Assembly: GCA_963807385.1 (NCBI GenBank)
Contig: CAWEBQ010000002.1
Span: 248,001-312,000, forward strand
DNA length: 64,000 bases
Source of the DNA: JBDTSW01 sp963807385
Lineage (GTDB): Bacteria > Actinomycetota > Thermoleophilia > Solirubrobacterales > 70-9
Direction: 5' to 3'
The translations under genes were made by a program, and so were the position numbers. The notes under the pieces are model-generated. The model did no database searches and was not told the DNA's origin. It saw nothing but the letters and a program-made list of their open reading frames with translations. Below are positions 1-7,333 of the stretch, piece after piece. Numbering within the stretch: position 1 is the first letter of the stretch; each line of letters opens with the position of its first letter.

Positions 1-118
1 ACGGGAGCGGGAGAGCGGCCGCGCACGGGCCGCGGGGTCTGATCCCGTGGTCCGGGCTCGCGCCGCATCAGCCACAGCGGCGGGCTCTCCGGCAGGCTGA
101 TCCGGACGGGAGGGTCAG

Positions 119-316
119 CTAGGCGGGCTTGACGTCGACGGCCTTGGGGCCGCGATCGGAGTCCTCGGCCTCGTAGGAGACCGCGGCCCCCTCCTCGAGC
201 GTGCTGCCCTGGGCGATGCCACTCTGGTGAACGAAGAGGTCCTTCCCTCCCTCATCGGGAGTGATGAAGCCGTAGCGCTTCTCGTCGTTGAACCACTTCA
301 CGGTTCCGGTTGCCAT
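119..316 (-). CDS. cspA: Cold-shock protein (CspA family)
   Basis: A 65-residue single-domain cold-shock (OB-fold) protein, a cytoplasmic single-stranded RNA/DNA-binding chaperone. The N-terminus carries the RNP1-like stretch GTVKWFNDEKRYGFI, followed by DEGGKDLFVHQS (RNP2 region), at the normal spacing. The reading frame is open further upstream, but the ATG at 316 gives the family's usual length and has an AGGAG ribosome site just before it. The first RNP motif has KRYGFI where most family members have KGFGFI, a mild change. It stands alone, followed on the same strand by nothing recognisable and preceded by the patatin-like gene. Confidence 0.95.
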   Translation of the reverse strand: MATGTVKWFNDEKRYGFITPDEGGKDLFVHQSGIAQGSTLEEGAAVSYEAEDSDRGPKAVDVKPA

Positions 317-353
317 TCCTACTCCTGACTGGTGGTGCCTTTGGCGGCCCACC

Positions 354-1484
354 CTACATGCCGGATCGCGACCCCGGATCTCGGCCCGTGGGCTCAGCGC
401 GAGGCAGGTTCGAAAGCTCCAGAAGGTCGGGCCATCCCTCGGGCGGGGAGGTGGGGCGCGCCACCTTCTCGGGCCGGCCCGGAGGCAGATCCGCAAGGGC
501 CGCGACCGCCGCAGGATCGCGGAGCTGGGCGGCGACCGTGCGCTGGGCGACCTCGATCGTCCGCTGGCGGTTGTTCCTGCTCATCAGGTTCGGTCCCATG
601 GCGTCGAGGTCCTCCTTGGTGGGCTGGATCAGGACCACCTCTGTGCCGTGCTCGCGCAGTCGCCTGGCCTCGGAGCCCAGGCGCCGCCCCGTCCCCTCCC
701 GGACCAGCCGGCTCACCCACTCGCCGGGATTCCACGCACGGGTGGGGTGGAGCGAGGAGGTGGGGTTGAGGCAGATCACGACGTCGAGGTCCTCATTCCG
801 GACGATGTCGAGGTTGGACGTGGAGTACATGCCGCCGTCCACGTAGCGGCGGCCACCGATCTCGACCGGGCAGTAGAAGCCGGGGATGGCGCACGAGGCC
901 GCCACGGCGTCCTCGAGCTCGGCCGGCAGGCTGCCCGGCCGGCCGAACGGAACGCGGCGGCCCGTCGCGTAATCGCAGGCGACGACCCAGAGGTTCGGGT
1001 GCGGCGACCATCCCGCGGGGACCACGCGACGGACGATGTCCTTCAGCGGCTCGGTCGAGATCAAGCCCCGGGGCAGCCAGCCCGCCACCGCGGTCGTGGG
1101 CGTGAACCGGCGCGGGTCCGCGAGCGCGCGCAGCGCGAGGCTCCAGGAGCCCGGCCCGATCGGCGGCCAGGTGCGCTCGAGCCTGAACACGGCCCCCGCC
1201 GCCCGGTCGGCCTCGGACGCGGGTCGTCCCGTGGCGTCGGTCACCCCCTCGAAGGTCTCGCCGGCGGAGTGCGCGACCATGAACCACGGCGGCAGGCCGG
1301 AGGCGACGAGCGCGCCGATCATCGACCCCGCCGAGGTCCCGACGATCACATCCGCGCTCGCCGGATCCCAGCCCGTCTGCTGGGCGACGGCGTCGAGGCC
1401 ACCGGTGAGCCAGGCACCACCCTGGATGCCGCCCGCGCCCAGCACGAGTCCGACGCGCGGCCCCCTGCCATCTCGAGACGCCAT
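354..1484 (-). CDS. Patatin-like phospholipase family protein
   Basis: A 376-residue patatin-fold serine hydrolase, expected to act as a lipid acyl hydrolase. The glycine-rich oxyanion loop is at residues 16-23 (GAGGIQGG), the nucleophile elbow GTSAG gives Ser51, and the catalytic Asp is Asp216 in VDGG, so the Ser-Asp dyad is complete. There is no signal peptide from the chosen ATG at 1484, which lies just before the conserved GLVLGAGG strand; the frame stays open upstream to 1676 but that part has no family likeness. It resembles the RssA/ExoU side of the family. The substrate cannot be told from sequence. Confidence 0.85.
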   Translation of the reverse strand: MASRDGRGPRVGLVLGAGGIQGGAWLTGGLDAVAQQTGWDPASADVIVGTSAGSMIGALVASGLPPWFMVAHSAGETFEGVTDATGRPASEADRAAGAVFRLERTWPPIGPGSWSLALRALADPRRFTPTTAVAGWLPRGLISTEPLKDIVRRVVPAGWSPHPNLWVVACDYATGRRVPFGRPGSLPAELEDAVAASCAIPGFYCPVEIGGRRYVDGGMYSTSNLDIVRNEDLDVVICLNPTSSLHPTRAWNPGEWVSRLVREGTGRRLGSEARRLREHGTEVVLIQPTKEDLDAMGPNLMSRNNRQRTIEVAQRTVAAQLRDPAAVAALADLPPGRPEKVARPTSPPEGWPDLLELSNLPRAEPTGRDPGSRSGM

Positions 1485-1659
1485 CGGTGGTGAATCGTGG
1501 CACACCCTCGGGACACATCCGGCACATTCCGCGCACCACCCGCCGGAGGTGAAGCAATAGGCGCTCGACCTGATCGCGGCAGGCCACAACGACTGCGAGG
1601 TATCGCGGCGCCTGGGAATCCCGCGCCGGACGATCCATAACTGGCGCCAGCCAAAGCAC

Positions 1660-2286
1660 GTGAGGAACCGTGACATCGAGACCTGCCCGCGCTGCTGGCG
1701 CGCCGCAAGGCCGATGTGGTTCAGCCCCGGGGACTACCCCGAGCTGCTCGCGCTCTACCTGGGCGACGGATCGATCTCAACCCACGCCAGGACGGAGCGG
1801 CTGCGCATCGTCCTCGATCGCAAGTACCCAACCATCATCGGCGACTGTCGGGACCTTCTCGCTCGGTGCTTCCCCGCGAACTCCATCGACGTCGTGTCAA
1901 GCATCGGTTGCGTGCACGTGTCGGTGTACTCGACGCACTTGTCGTGCTTGTTCCCCCGGCATCGCCCCGGGCCCAAGCACCTGCGACCGATCGAGCTCGA
2001 GCCCTGGCAGCGCGACCTCCTCGAGAGCTCGCCATGGGCGTTCATCCGCGGCTGCATCCGTTCCGACGGCTGCTGCTTCGTCAACCGGACTGGGCCCTAC
2101 GAGTACCTGAGCTACGACTTCTCCAACATGTTCGCCGACATTGCGGGCCTGTTCATCGATGCGTGCGATGTTGTCGGCGTGCGCTACCGGGTTGCCAACG
2201 GAAACGTACGCGGCGTGTGGGACGTGCGAATCAACCAGCGCGACAGCGTTGCTGCGATGCTCGAACACATCGGACGCAAGGAGTGA
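1660..2286 (+). CDS. LAGLIDADG-type endonuclease-like protein, N-terminal HTH cut off by a stop codon
   Basis: The open frame from GTG 1660 encodes 208 residues. It starts with a CPRCW zinc-knuckle-like pair and has two LAGLIDADG-like helices, LLALYLGDGSIS (about residues 29-40) and FIRGCIRSDGCC (about 128-139), as in homing-endonuclease-like domains. The same frame continues upstream of 1660 to 1561 and encodes a textbook helix-turn-helix (HNDCEVSRRLGIPRRTIHNW), but a TAG at 1558-1560 separates it from a plausible GTG start at 1549. The intact ancestor was therefore probably an HTH plus LAGLIDADG protein of about 245 residues. It may now be a pseudogene, start at 1660, or contain a sequence error. 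Role unknown; there is no intron or intein nearby. Confidence 0.6.
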   Translation: MRNRDIETCPRCWRAARPMWFSPGDYPELLALYLGDGSISTHARTERLRIVLDRKYPTIIGDCRDLLARCFPANSIDVVSSIGCVHVSVYSTHLSCLFPRHRPGPKHLRPIELEPWQRDLLESSPWAFIRGCIRSDGCCFVNRTGPYEYLSYDFSNMFADIAGLFIDACDVVGVRYRVANGNVRGVWDVRINQRDSVAAMLEHIGRKE

Positions 2287-2312
2287 ACTCCCGCTAGATT
2301 TGGGGTCCGCAC

Positions 2313-2396
2313 GCGGGTGTGTCCAAACTGGTAAAGGAGCACGGTTCAGATCCGTGTGGGCGAAAGCCCTTGGAGGTTCGACTCCTCTCACCCGCA
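2313..2396 (+). tRNA. tRNA-Leu (CAG)
   Basis: An 84-nt class II tRNA. The acceptor arms GCGGGTG (2313-2319) and CACCCGC (2389-2395) pair fully. The anticodon stem CACGG/CCGTG encloses loop TTCAGAT, so the anticodon is CAG, reading CUG. The long variable arm GGGC-GAAA-GCCC confirms the leucine class. The T-loop is TTCGACT. No CCA is encoded. CUG is a major leucine codon in this GC-rich DNA. Confidence 0.95.
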
Positions 2397-2402
2397 CTTT
2401 TC

Positions 2403-2421
2403 AGCCGGCTTTTCGCCGGCT
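2403..2421 (+). terminator. Small hairpin after tRNA-Leu
   Basis: AGCCGGC, loop TTTTC, GCCGGCT: a perfect 7-bp stem directly behind tRNA-Leu. There is only a weak T-run, so it could be a terminator or a processing signal between the two tRNAs. Confidence 0.5.
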
Positions 2422-2448
2422 ATCCATTGCTAGAATCGCCCGGAACCT

Positions 2449-2521
2449 GCCGCTATCGTCTAGGGGACTAGGACGCCGGATTCTCAGTCCGGAAACCGGG
2501 GTTCGAATCCCCGTAGCGGTG
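2449..2521 (+). tRNA. tRNA-Glu (CTC)
   Basis: A 73-nt tRNA. Acceptor GCCGCTA (2449-2455) pairs with TAGCGGT (2514-2520), with a G-U pair at position 1-72. The anticodon stem CCGGA/TCCGG encloses TTCTCAG, giving anticodon CTC, which reads GAG. The T-arm is CGGGG-TTCGAAT-CCCCG. The discriminator base is G and no CCA is encoded. Confidence 0.93.
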
Positions 2522-2527
2522 CTCAGA

Positions 2528-2560
2528 AACCTCGCTCTGTGAGCGGGGTTTTCTCGTTTT
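2528..2560 (+). terminator. Rho-independent terminator after tRNA-Glu
   Basis: Stem AACCTCGCTC (2528-2537) pairs with GAGCGGGGTT (2541-2550) around a 3-nt loop, with one G-U pair, followed by TTCTCGTTTT. It is the best intrinsic terminator in the window and closes the tRNA pair. Confidence 0.85.
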
Positions 2561-2703
2561 CGGGGGCAGGCGCCGGAAGCGCGCGGGATGCACGTGTCAC
2601 TCCCTTCCCGGGAGCTGCTTCCAGGGCGGGGCAGTCCGAGACAGCTCGCGATTCCGGTCGTCCCGACTCCCTCTCCAAAGAGTGGTCGGAGTCGAGCGGC
2701 CTC

Positions 2704-2759
2704 TTGACAACGGGGCTGAGGTGTGTTAGTCATATGTCTTAGGCATTTGCCTAACACAC
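2704..2759 (+). promoter_or_regulatory. Promoter with nested palindromic operators for the methyltransferase-TetR-fusion operon
   Basis: A perfect -35 TTGACA (2704-2709) is followed 17 bp later by TAGTCA (2727-2732), a poor but usable -10. Overlying it is an inverted repeat GTGTGTTAG (2721-2729) / CTAACACAC (2751-2759), an inner palindrome TTAGGCA-TT-TGCCTAA (2739-2754), and two near-direct repeats TTAGTCATATG (2726-2736) and TTAGGCATTTG (2739-2749). The arrangement is what a TetR dimer (or pair of dimers) binds, and the operon's second gene is a TetR protein, so autorepression is inferred. Confidence 0.7.
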
Positions 2760-2828
2760 GCCAACCGGATCAACGAAGGCCCGGTTTCGCGATGGCCGTA
2801 GGAAACTCAAACGAAGAAGGAGGGCACA

Positions 2829-3902
2829 ATGCCCAACGCAACAGTGACGGTCGATGAGAGCAAACTCGAGCAGTTCATTGGGGCCGTCGTCGGCGACCTC
2901 GGTGCGACGCTGAACACTGCGCTGATTCGGATCGGCGACAAGCTCGGCCTCTACAAGGCGATGGCCGGCGCCGGGCCGCTGACGCCGCAGGAGCTTGCGG
3001 ACCGAACCGGCACCGCGGAGCGCTACGTGCGTGAGTGGCTCGCAGCGCAGGCCGCCGGTGGCTACGTGGTCTACGACCCGGAGACCGAGTGCTACGAGTT
3101 GCCACCGGAGCAGGCGATGGCGCTTGCCGACGAGCAGAGCCCGTACTTCCTTCTCGGCGGCTTTCAGCTCGCCAGCGCCGTGATCGCCGACGAGCCGAAG
3201 TTGGCGGACGCCTTTCGCAGCGGGGAGGGATTTGGCTGGCACGAGCACGACCACCGGCTGTTCGAGGGGACCGAGCGCTTCTTCCGGCCCGGCTACCGGG
3301 GCAACCTGGTGTCCTCGTGGATCCCGGCGCTCGAGGGCGTCGAAAGCAAGCTGCGGGACGGCGCGAGGGTCGCGGATGTCGGCTGCGGGCACGGAGCCTC
3401 AACCCTGATCATGGCCGAGGCGTATCCCGAGTCGACCTTCGTCGGGTTCGACTACCACGAGGGCTCGATCGAGGCCGCCCGCCAAGCCGCCGGGGAGTCC
3501 GGCGTGGCCTCGCGTTTGGACTTCGGGGTCGCGGGGGCGAAGGATTACCCGGGCTCGGGCTACGACCTGGTCACCTTGTTCGACTGCCTGCATGACATGG
3601 GCGACCCGGTCGGGGCCCTGCGCCACGTGCGCGAGACGCTCGACCGCGACGGGACCGTGATGCTGGTCGAGCCGCGCGCCGGCGATCGGGTGGAGGACAA
3701 TCTGAACCCCGTGGGCCGCGTCTACTACTGCGCCTCGACGATGCTCTGCACGCCGGGATCTCTCGACCAGGAGGTCGGGTTGGCGCTCGGCGCCCAGGCG
3801 GGCGAGGCACGCCTGGGGGAGGTGGCTCGCGAAGCCGGTTTCACCCGCTTCCGCCGCGCCACAGAGACACCGTTCAACCTCGTCCTAGAGGCGCGGCCTT
3901 AG
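2829..3902 (+). CDS. SAM-dependent methyltransferase with N-terminal winged-helix domain
   Basis: A 357-residue class I methyltransferase. Residues ~25-95 form the winged-helix dimerisation domain seen in small-molecule methyltransferases (LTPQELADRTGTAERYVREWL). The Rossmann domain begins with the SAM loop VADVGCGHGAS (about residues 180-190), followed by FVGFDYHEGSIEAAR (acidic ribose-binding loop) and LFDCLHDMGDP. It begins at ATG 2829 behind an AAGGAGG ribosome site. It is the first gene of an operon with a TetR regulator and a hydrolase-glycosyltransferase fusion, so it probably modifies a small hydrophobic molecule. The substrate is unknown. Confidence 0.85.
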   Translation: MPNATVTVDESKLEQFIGAVVGDLGATLNTALIRIGDKLGLYKAMAGAGPLTPQELADRTGTAERYVREWLAAQAAGGYVVYDPETECYELPPEQAMALADEQSPYFLLGGFQLASAVIADEPKLADAFRSGEGFGWHEHDHRLFEGTERFFRPGYRGNLVSSWIPALEGVESKLRDGARVADVGCGHGASTLIMAEAYPESTFVGFDYHEGSIEAARQAAGESGVASRLDFGVAGAKDYPGSGYDLVTLFDCLHDMGDPVGALRHVRETLDRDGTVMLVEPRAGDRVEDNLNPVGRVYYCASTMLCTPGSLDQEVGLALGAQAGEARLGEVAREAGFTRFRRATETPFNLVLEARP

Positions 3903-3903
3903 G

Positions 3904-4524
3904 GTGCCGACGAGGCAGGCACCCACGGACGGCGGACTTGTCCGCGCCCGAAACGTCGAGGCCCTCCTCGACGCGGCGGAGCGGTTGCTGGTCGACGTCG
4001 GATACGCCCGGATCACGACCCGACTGCTGGCGACGGAGGCGGGCCTCAACCCGGGTCTCGTCCACTACTACTTCGGGTCGATGGACGAGGTCCTCGTCCA
4101 GGTCCTGGAGCGATTCACCGAGCGGCTCATCGTGCGCCAGCGGGAGATGTACGCGCGCGAGGCGCCGTTCCTCGAGAAGTGGCGGGCGGCGATGGGCTAT
4201 CTGGAGGACGACCTTCGCGCCGGCTATCCGAGGGTTTGGTACGAACTGCAGGCGATGGCGTGGAGCCGCCCCGAGCTTCGGGAACGGATCGTCCACGTGG
4301 CCGACGACTGGCGAACCGTGCTCACCGATGCGTTCTCGAGCGCGATCGACGAGTACGGCGTCGATCCGAAGCAGTATCCGGTGGAGGCGCTCGTGGCCCT
4401 GGTTATGACGTTCAACGAGGGACTTCTGCTGGAGCGATTGTCCGGGATCGACCGGGGCCACCGCGAGCTCCTGGGTTGGGTAGACGGCTGGCTCTCCTCG
4501 CTTGAGCGGGAGGCGGGGGGGTGA
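3904..4524 (+). CDS. TetR/AcrR family transcriptional regulator
   Basis: A 206-residue TetR regulator. Residues ~14-60 carry the family HTH: ALLDAAERLLVDVGYARITT then LLATEAGLNPGLVHYYFGSMDEVL. The C-terminal helical ligand-binding domain is unspecific. It starts at GTG 3904, one base after the methyltransferase stop, and its stop overlaps the start of the next gene by 4 nt (GTGA), so all three genes are translated as a coupled unit. It probably binds the palindromes at 2721-2759 and controls its own operon. Confidence 0.9.
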   Translation: MPTRQAPTDGGLVRARNVEALLDAAERLLVDVGYARITTRLLATEAGLNPGLVHYYFGSMDEVLVQVLERFTERLIVRQREMYAREAPFLEKWRAAMGYLEDDLRAGYPRVWYELQAMAWSRPELRERIVHVADDWRTVLTDAFSSAIDEYGVDPKQYPVEALVALVMTFNEGLLLERLSGIDRGHRELLGWVDGWLSSLEREAGG

Positions 4525-6668
4525 GCGCGGCGCCCGAGACCACGGTCGGGACGACCGACGGGGCGTCGGCCCCGCGGGAGCAGACCCGGGCCCGCTATCC
4601 CGACGAGCAGGGGTATGTCCGGCGGGACGGCGTGAGGTTGTTCTACGAGGTCTACGGCGAGGGCGAGCCGACGGTCATGCTCCTGCCGACGTGGTCCATC
4701 ATCCACTCGCGGCATTGGAAGATGCAGATCCCCTACCTCGCCCGCCACTGCCGCGTGGTCACCTTCGACGGACGCGGCAACGGCTCCTCGGATCGGCCTG
4801 AGTCCGGTTACGACGAGCGCGAATTCGCCGCCGATGCGCTGGCGGTGATGGACGCGACCAACACGAAGCAGGCCGTGCTCGTCTCGCTGTCGCTCGGCGC
4901 CCAGCGGGCGCTGCTGGTCGCGGCCGAGCGGCCGGAGCGCGTCTCCGGCGCCGTCTTCATCTGTCCCGCCGTCCCGTTCGGCGACCCGATCACCGGCCGC
5001 GCGATCCAGGAGTGGAACGAGGAGCTCGATACGGACGAGGGCTGGGCGAAGTACAACCGCTACTACTGGCTGAGGGACTACCGCGGCTTCCTCGAGTTCT
5101 TCTTCTCACAGATGTTCAGCGAGCCGCACTCGACCAAGCAGATCGAGGACTGCGTGGGATGGGGACTGGAGACGACGCCGGAGACGCTGATCGCGACCCA
5201 GCTCGGCGAGGGCCTCGACGAGGAGGCGGCGCGCGAGCTGTGCGGCCGGGTGCGGTGCCCGGTTCTCGTGATCCAGGGAACGGAGGACGCGATTACCGGG
5301 CAGCACCGCGGGATCGCACTGGCCGAGGCTACCGGCGGCGAGCTCGTCCTGATCGAGGGTTCGGGGCACGGCCCGCACGTCCGCGATCCGGTGAAGGTGA
5401 ACCTGCTTCTGCGCGAGTTCGTCTCGCAACCGCCCCCGGCGAGGCGCTGGGTACGCGGCAAGGCGCGCCGCAGGCGGGCGCTATACGTCTCCTCGCCGAT
5501 CGGTCTCGGACACGCCCAGCGCGACGCCGCGATCGCGGATGAGCTTCGAAAGCTGCATCCCGACCTCGAGATCGACTGGCTCGCCCAGCACCCGGTCACG
5601 ACCGTTCTCGAGGCGCGCGGCGAGCGCATCCATCCGGCGAGTGCCCATTTGGCGAATGAGTCCGGTCACATCGAGTCGGAGTCGGCGGAGCACGATCTCC
5701 ACTGCTTCCAGGCGATCCGGCGGATGGACGAGATCCTGTGCGCCAACTTCATGGTCTTCGACGATCTCGTGCGGAGTGAGGATTACGACCTCTGGATCGG
5801 CGACGAGTCGTGGGAGCTCGACTACTACCTGCACGAGAACCCGGAGCTGAAGCGGAGCTCATATGTCTGGCTCACAGACTTCGTCGGCTGGTTGCCGATG
5901 GACGAGGGCGGTGAGCAGGAGGCGTTCCTGACCGCTGACTACAACGCGGAGATGATCGGACACATTGATCGCTTTCCAGGGGTGCGGGATCGCGCCCTGT
6001 TCGTGGGTGATCCCGACGACATCGTCCCGGATGCTTTCGGCTCCGACCTGCCGCTGATCCGCGACTGGACGAGCGAGCATTACTCCTTTACCGGCTACGT
6101 CACAGGCTTCGATCCCGCCGGCTTCGCGGACCGCACGGCGCTCCGGGACGAGGTCGGTTACCGCGACGACGAGCAGGTCTGCATCGTCACCGTGGGCGGC
6201 TCGGGAGTAGGAGGCGACCTGCTCCGTCGCGTGATCGCGGCGTACCCGGAGGCGAAGGAGCGCGTCCCCGACCTGCGCATGATCGTCGTCGCCGGTCCGC
6301 GCATCGATCCCGCGAGCCTCCCTCAACAGGACGGGCTCGAGGTCCGCGCATACGTTCACGACCTCTACCGGCACCTCGCCGCGTGCGATCTGGCGATCGT
6401 CCAGGGTGGGCTGACCACGGCGATGGAGCTGACCGCCAACCGAAGGCCGTTCCTCTATTTCCCGCTCCGCCACCACTTCGAGCAGAACTTCCACGTGCGC
6501 CATCGGCTCGAGCGCTACGGGGCAGGACGCTGCATGGATTTCGACTCGGACGGACCGGGTGAGATCGCCGCAGCCATCGCCGGCGAGATCGGCCGCGAAG
6601 TCGACTGCCGTCCGGTCGAGGCGGACGGAGCCGCGCGCGCGGCGGCGCTGATCGCCGAGCTTCTCTGA
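4521..6668 (+). CDS. Fusion protein: alpha/beta hydrolase + MurG/UGT-like glycosyltransferase
   Basis: A 715-residue two-domain enzyme. Residues ~30-303 are an alpha/beta hydrolase: HGxx-type region MLLPTWSIIHSRHW, nucleophile elbow S-L-S124-L-G (first Gly replaced by Ser), acid Asp256 in IQGTEDAI and His283 in GSGHGPH, so the triad is complete. After a basic linker (305-319) residues ~320-715 form a GT-B glycosyltransferase: LYVSSPIGLGHAQRD at its start, the IVTVGGSGVGG strand and the donor-site segment VQGGLTTAMELTANRRPFLYFP. No signal peptide or membrane helix is seen. Start GTG 4521 overlaps the TetR stop. The pairing suggests hydrolysis and glycosylation of the same small molecule; this is inference. 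Confidence 0.85.
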   Translation: MSAAPETTVGTTDGASAPREQTRARYPDEQGYVRRDGVRLFYEVYGEGEPTVMLLPTWSIIHSRHWKMQIPYLARHCRVVTFDGRGNGSSDRPESGYDEREFAADALAVMDATNTKQAVLVSLSLGAQRALLVAAERPERVSGAVFICPAVPFGDPITGRAIQEWNEELDTDEGWAKYNRYYWLRDYRGFLEFFFSQMFSEPHSTKQIEDCVGWGLETTPETLIATQLGEGLDEEAARELCGRVRCPVLVIQGTEDAITGQHRGIALAEATGGELVLIEGSGHGPHVRDPVKVNLLLREFVSQPPPARRWVRGKARRRRALYVSSPIGLGHAQRDAAIADELRKLHPDLEIDWLAQHPVTTVLEARGERIHPASAHLANESGHIESESAEHDLHCFQAIRRMDEILCANFMVFDDLVRSEDYDLWIGDESWELDYYLHENPELKRSSYVWLTDFVGWLPMDEGGEQEAFLTADYNAEMIGHIDRFPGVRDRALFVGDPDDIVPDAFGSDLPLIRDWTSEHYSFTGYVTGFDPAGFADRTALRDEVGYRDDEQVCIVTVGGSGVGGDLLRRVIAAYPEAKERVPDLRMIVVAGPRIDPASLPQQDGLEVRAYVHDLYRHLAACDLAIVQGGLTTAMELTANRRPFLYFPLRHHFEQNFHVRHRLERYGAGRCMDFDSDGPGEIAAAIAGEIGREVDCRPVEADGAARAAALIAELL

Positions 6669-6670
6669 GA

Positions 6671-6750
6671 GCGGGCGCCCGGCGCTTCGCTGAAGCCTGA
6701 GGTAGTCCATGGGCTACCTGAGGTTTCACCGAAGCCGGTAGGCCCGCCCG
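6671..6750. repeat. Long imperfect hairpin downstream of the fusion gene
   Basis: An 80-nt imperfect dyad: outer arms GCGGGC (6671-6676) and GCCCGC (6745-6750), and inner arms TGAAGCCTGAGGTAG / CTACCTGAGGTTTCA with two mismatched positions. It follows the stop codon by two bases and has no T-run. It may act as a transcription terminator or mRNA 3-prime stabiliser, or be a copy of a dispersed repeat. Confidence 0.55.
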
Positions 6751-6808
6751 CGCAAGATCCCTTGCAGCCTCGCGGTTCCGTCCGACGTGCCCACGAACAT
6801 CCGTTCGC

Positions 6809-7321
6809 ATGATTGATCAACGAAAAGAAACGAGCGCGGACGCGATCCGCGTAGCAGCCGCCGTCACCGAACTCGGGCTCCCGATCTGCTCGGAGGTGAT
6901 GTACGCGCTTCCCGATCCCGCAGACCCCGACCAGGCGATTCTCGCCAACGTCCCGGTCCTCGTGGACGAGATCAACTACGGAGACATCGTCCGCCTCGGC
7001 GATGAGGACGAGTGCGGCGTCCGGCCCATCGTCGAGGTCGTTGTGGCCAGCGGGCACGTCCACATGCTCGCCGCTGCGGAGCCTCGGGGCGCGGCCGATC
7101 TCGGCGCCGAGCTCGAGCGGATGTTCCCCGCGTACGCGCTGCGCATCGTCGTCGCCAGTGACTCGGTGCTGTCGGTGAGCATGCACCCGGACATCGTTCC
7201 TGCCCGGGTGGCCGCGGTCATCGAGGAGTGGCTCGGATCCTCCGCGGAGGATCCGCACGAGGGCCTGGCACTCAGCCCGCCCTGCGAGACCGAGCTCGGC
7301 CCGATCGCGGTCGCGCCCTAG
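6809..7321 (+). CDS. Hypothetical protein, weakly DUF4265-like
   Basis: A 170-residue soluble acidic protein with no signal or membrane segment. The central part (VPVLVDEINYGDIVRLGDEDECGVRPIVEVVVASGHVHM) weakly resembles the beta-rich core of DUF4265 proteins, but I would not assign the family without a profile search. The ATG at 6809 lacks a clear ribosome site, so the start is uncertain. It is convergent with the FAD oxidoreductase gene, 12 bp away. Confidence 0.6.
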   Translation: MIDQRKETSADAIRVAAAVTELGLPICSEVMYALPDPADPDQAILANVPVLVDEINYGDIVRLGDEDECGVRPIVEVVVASGHVHMLAAAEPRGAADLGAELERMFPAYALRIVVASDSVLSVSMHPDIVPARVAAVIEEWLGSSAEDPHEGLALSPPCETELGPIAVAP

Positions 7322-7333
7322 CGCCGGCCCGCC

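Noticed and set aside
1..118. Possible 3-prime or 5-prime end of a gene at the left edge
   Set aside because: Several frames are open in this short GC-rich piece, and none has recognisable sequence.
2313..2521. Integration site at the tRNA genes
   Set aside because: The LAGLIDADG gene ends just before tRNA-Leu, but there is no integrase and I found no duplicate of the tRNA 3-prime end nearby.
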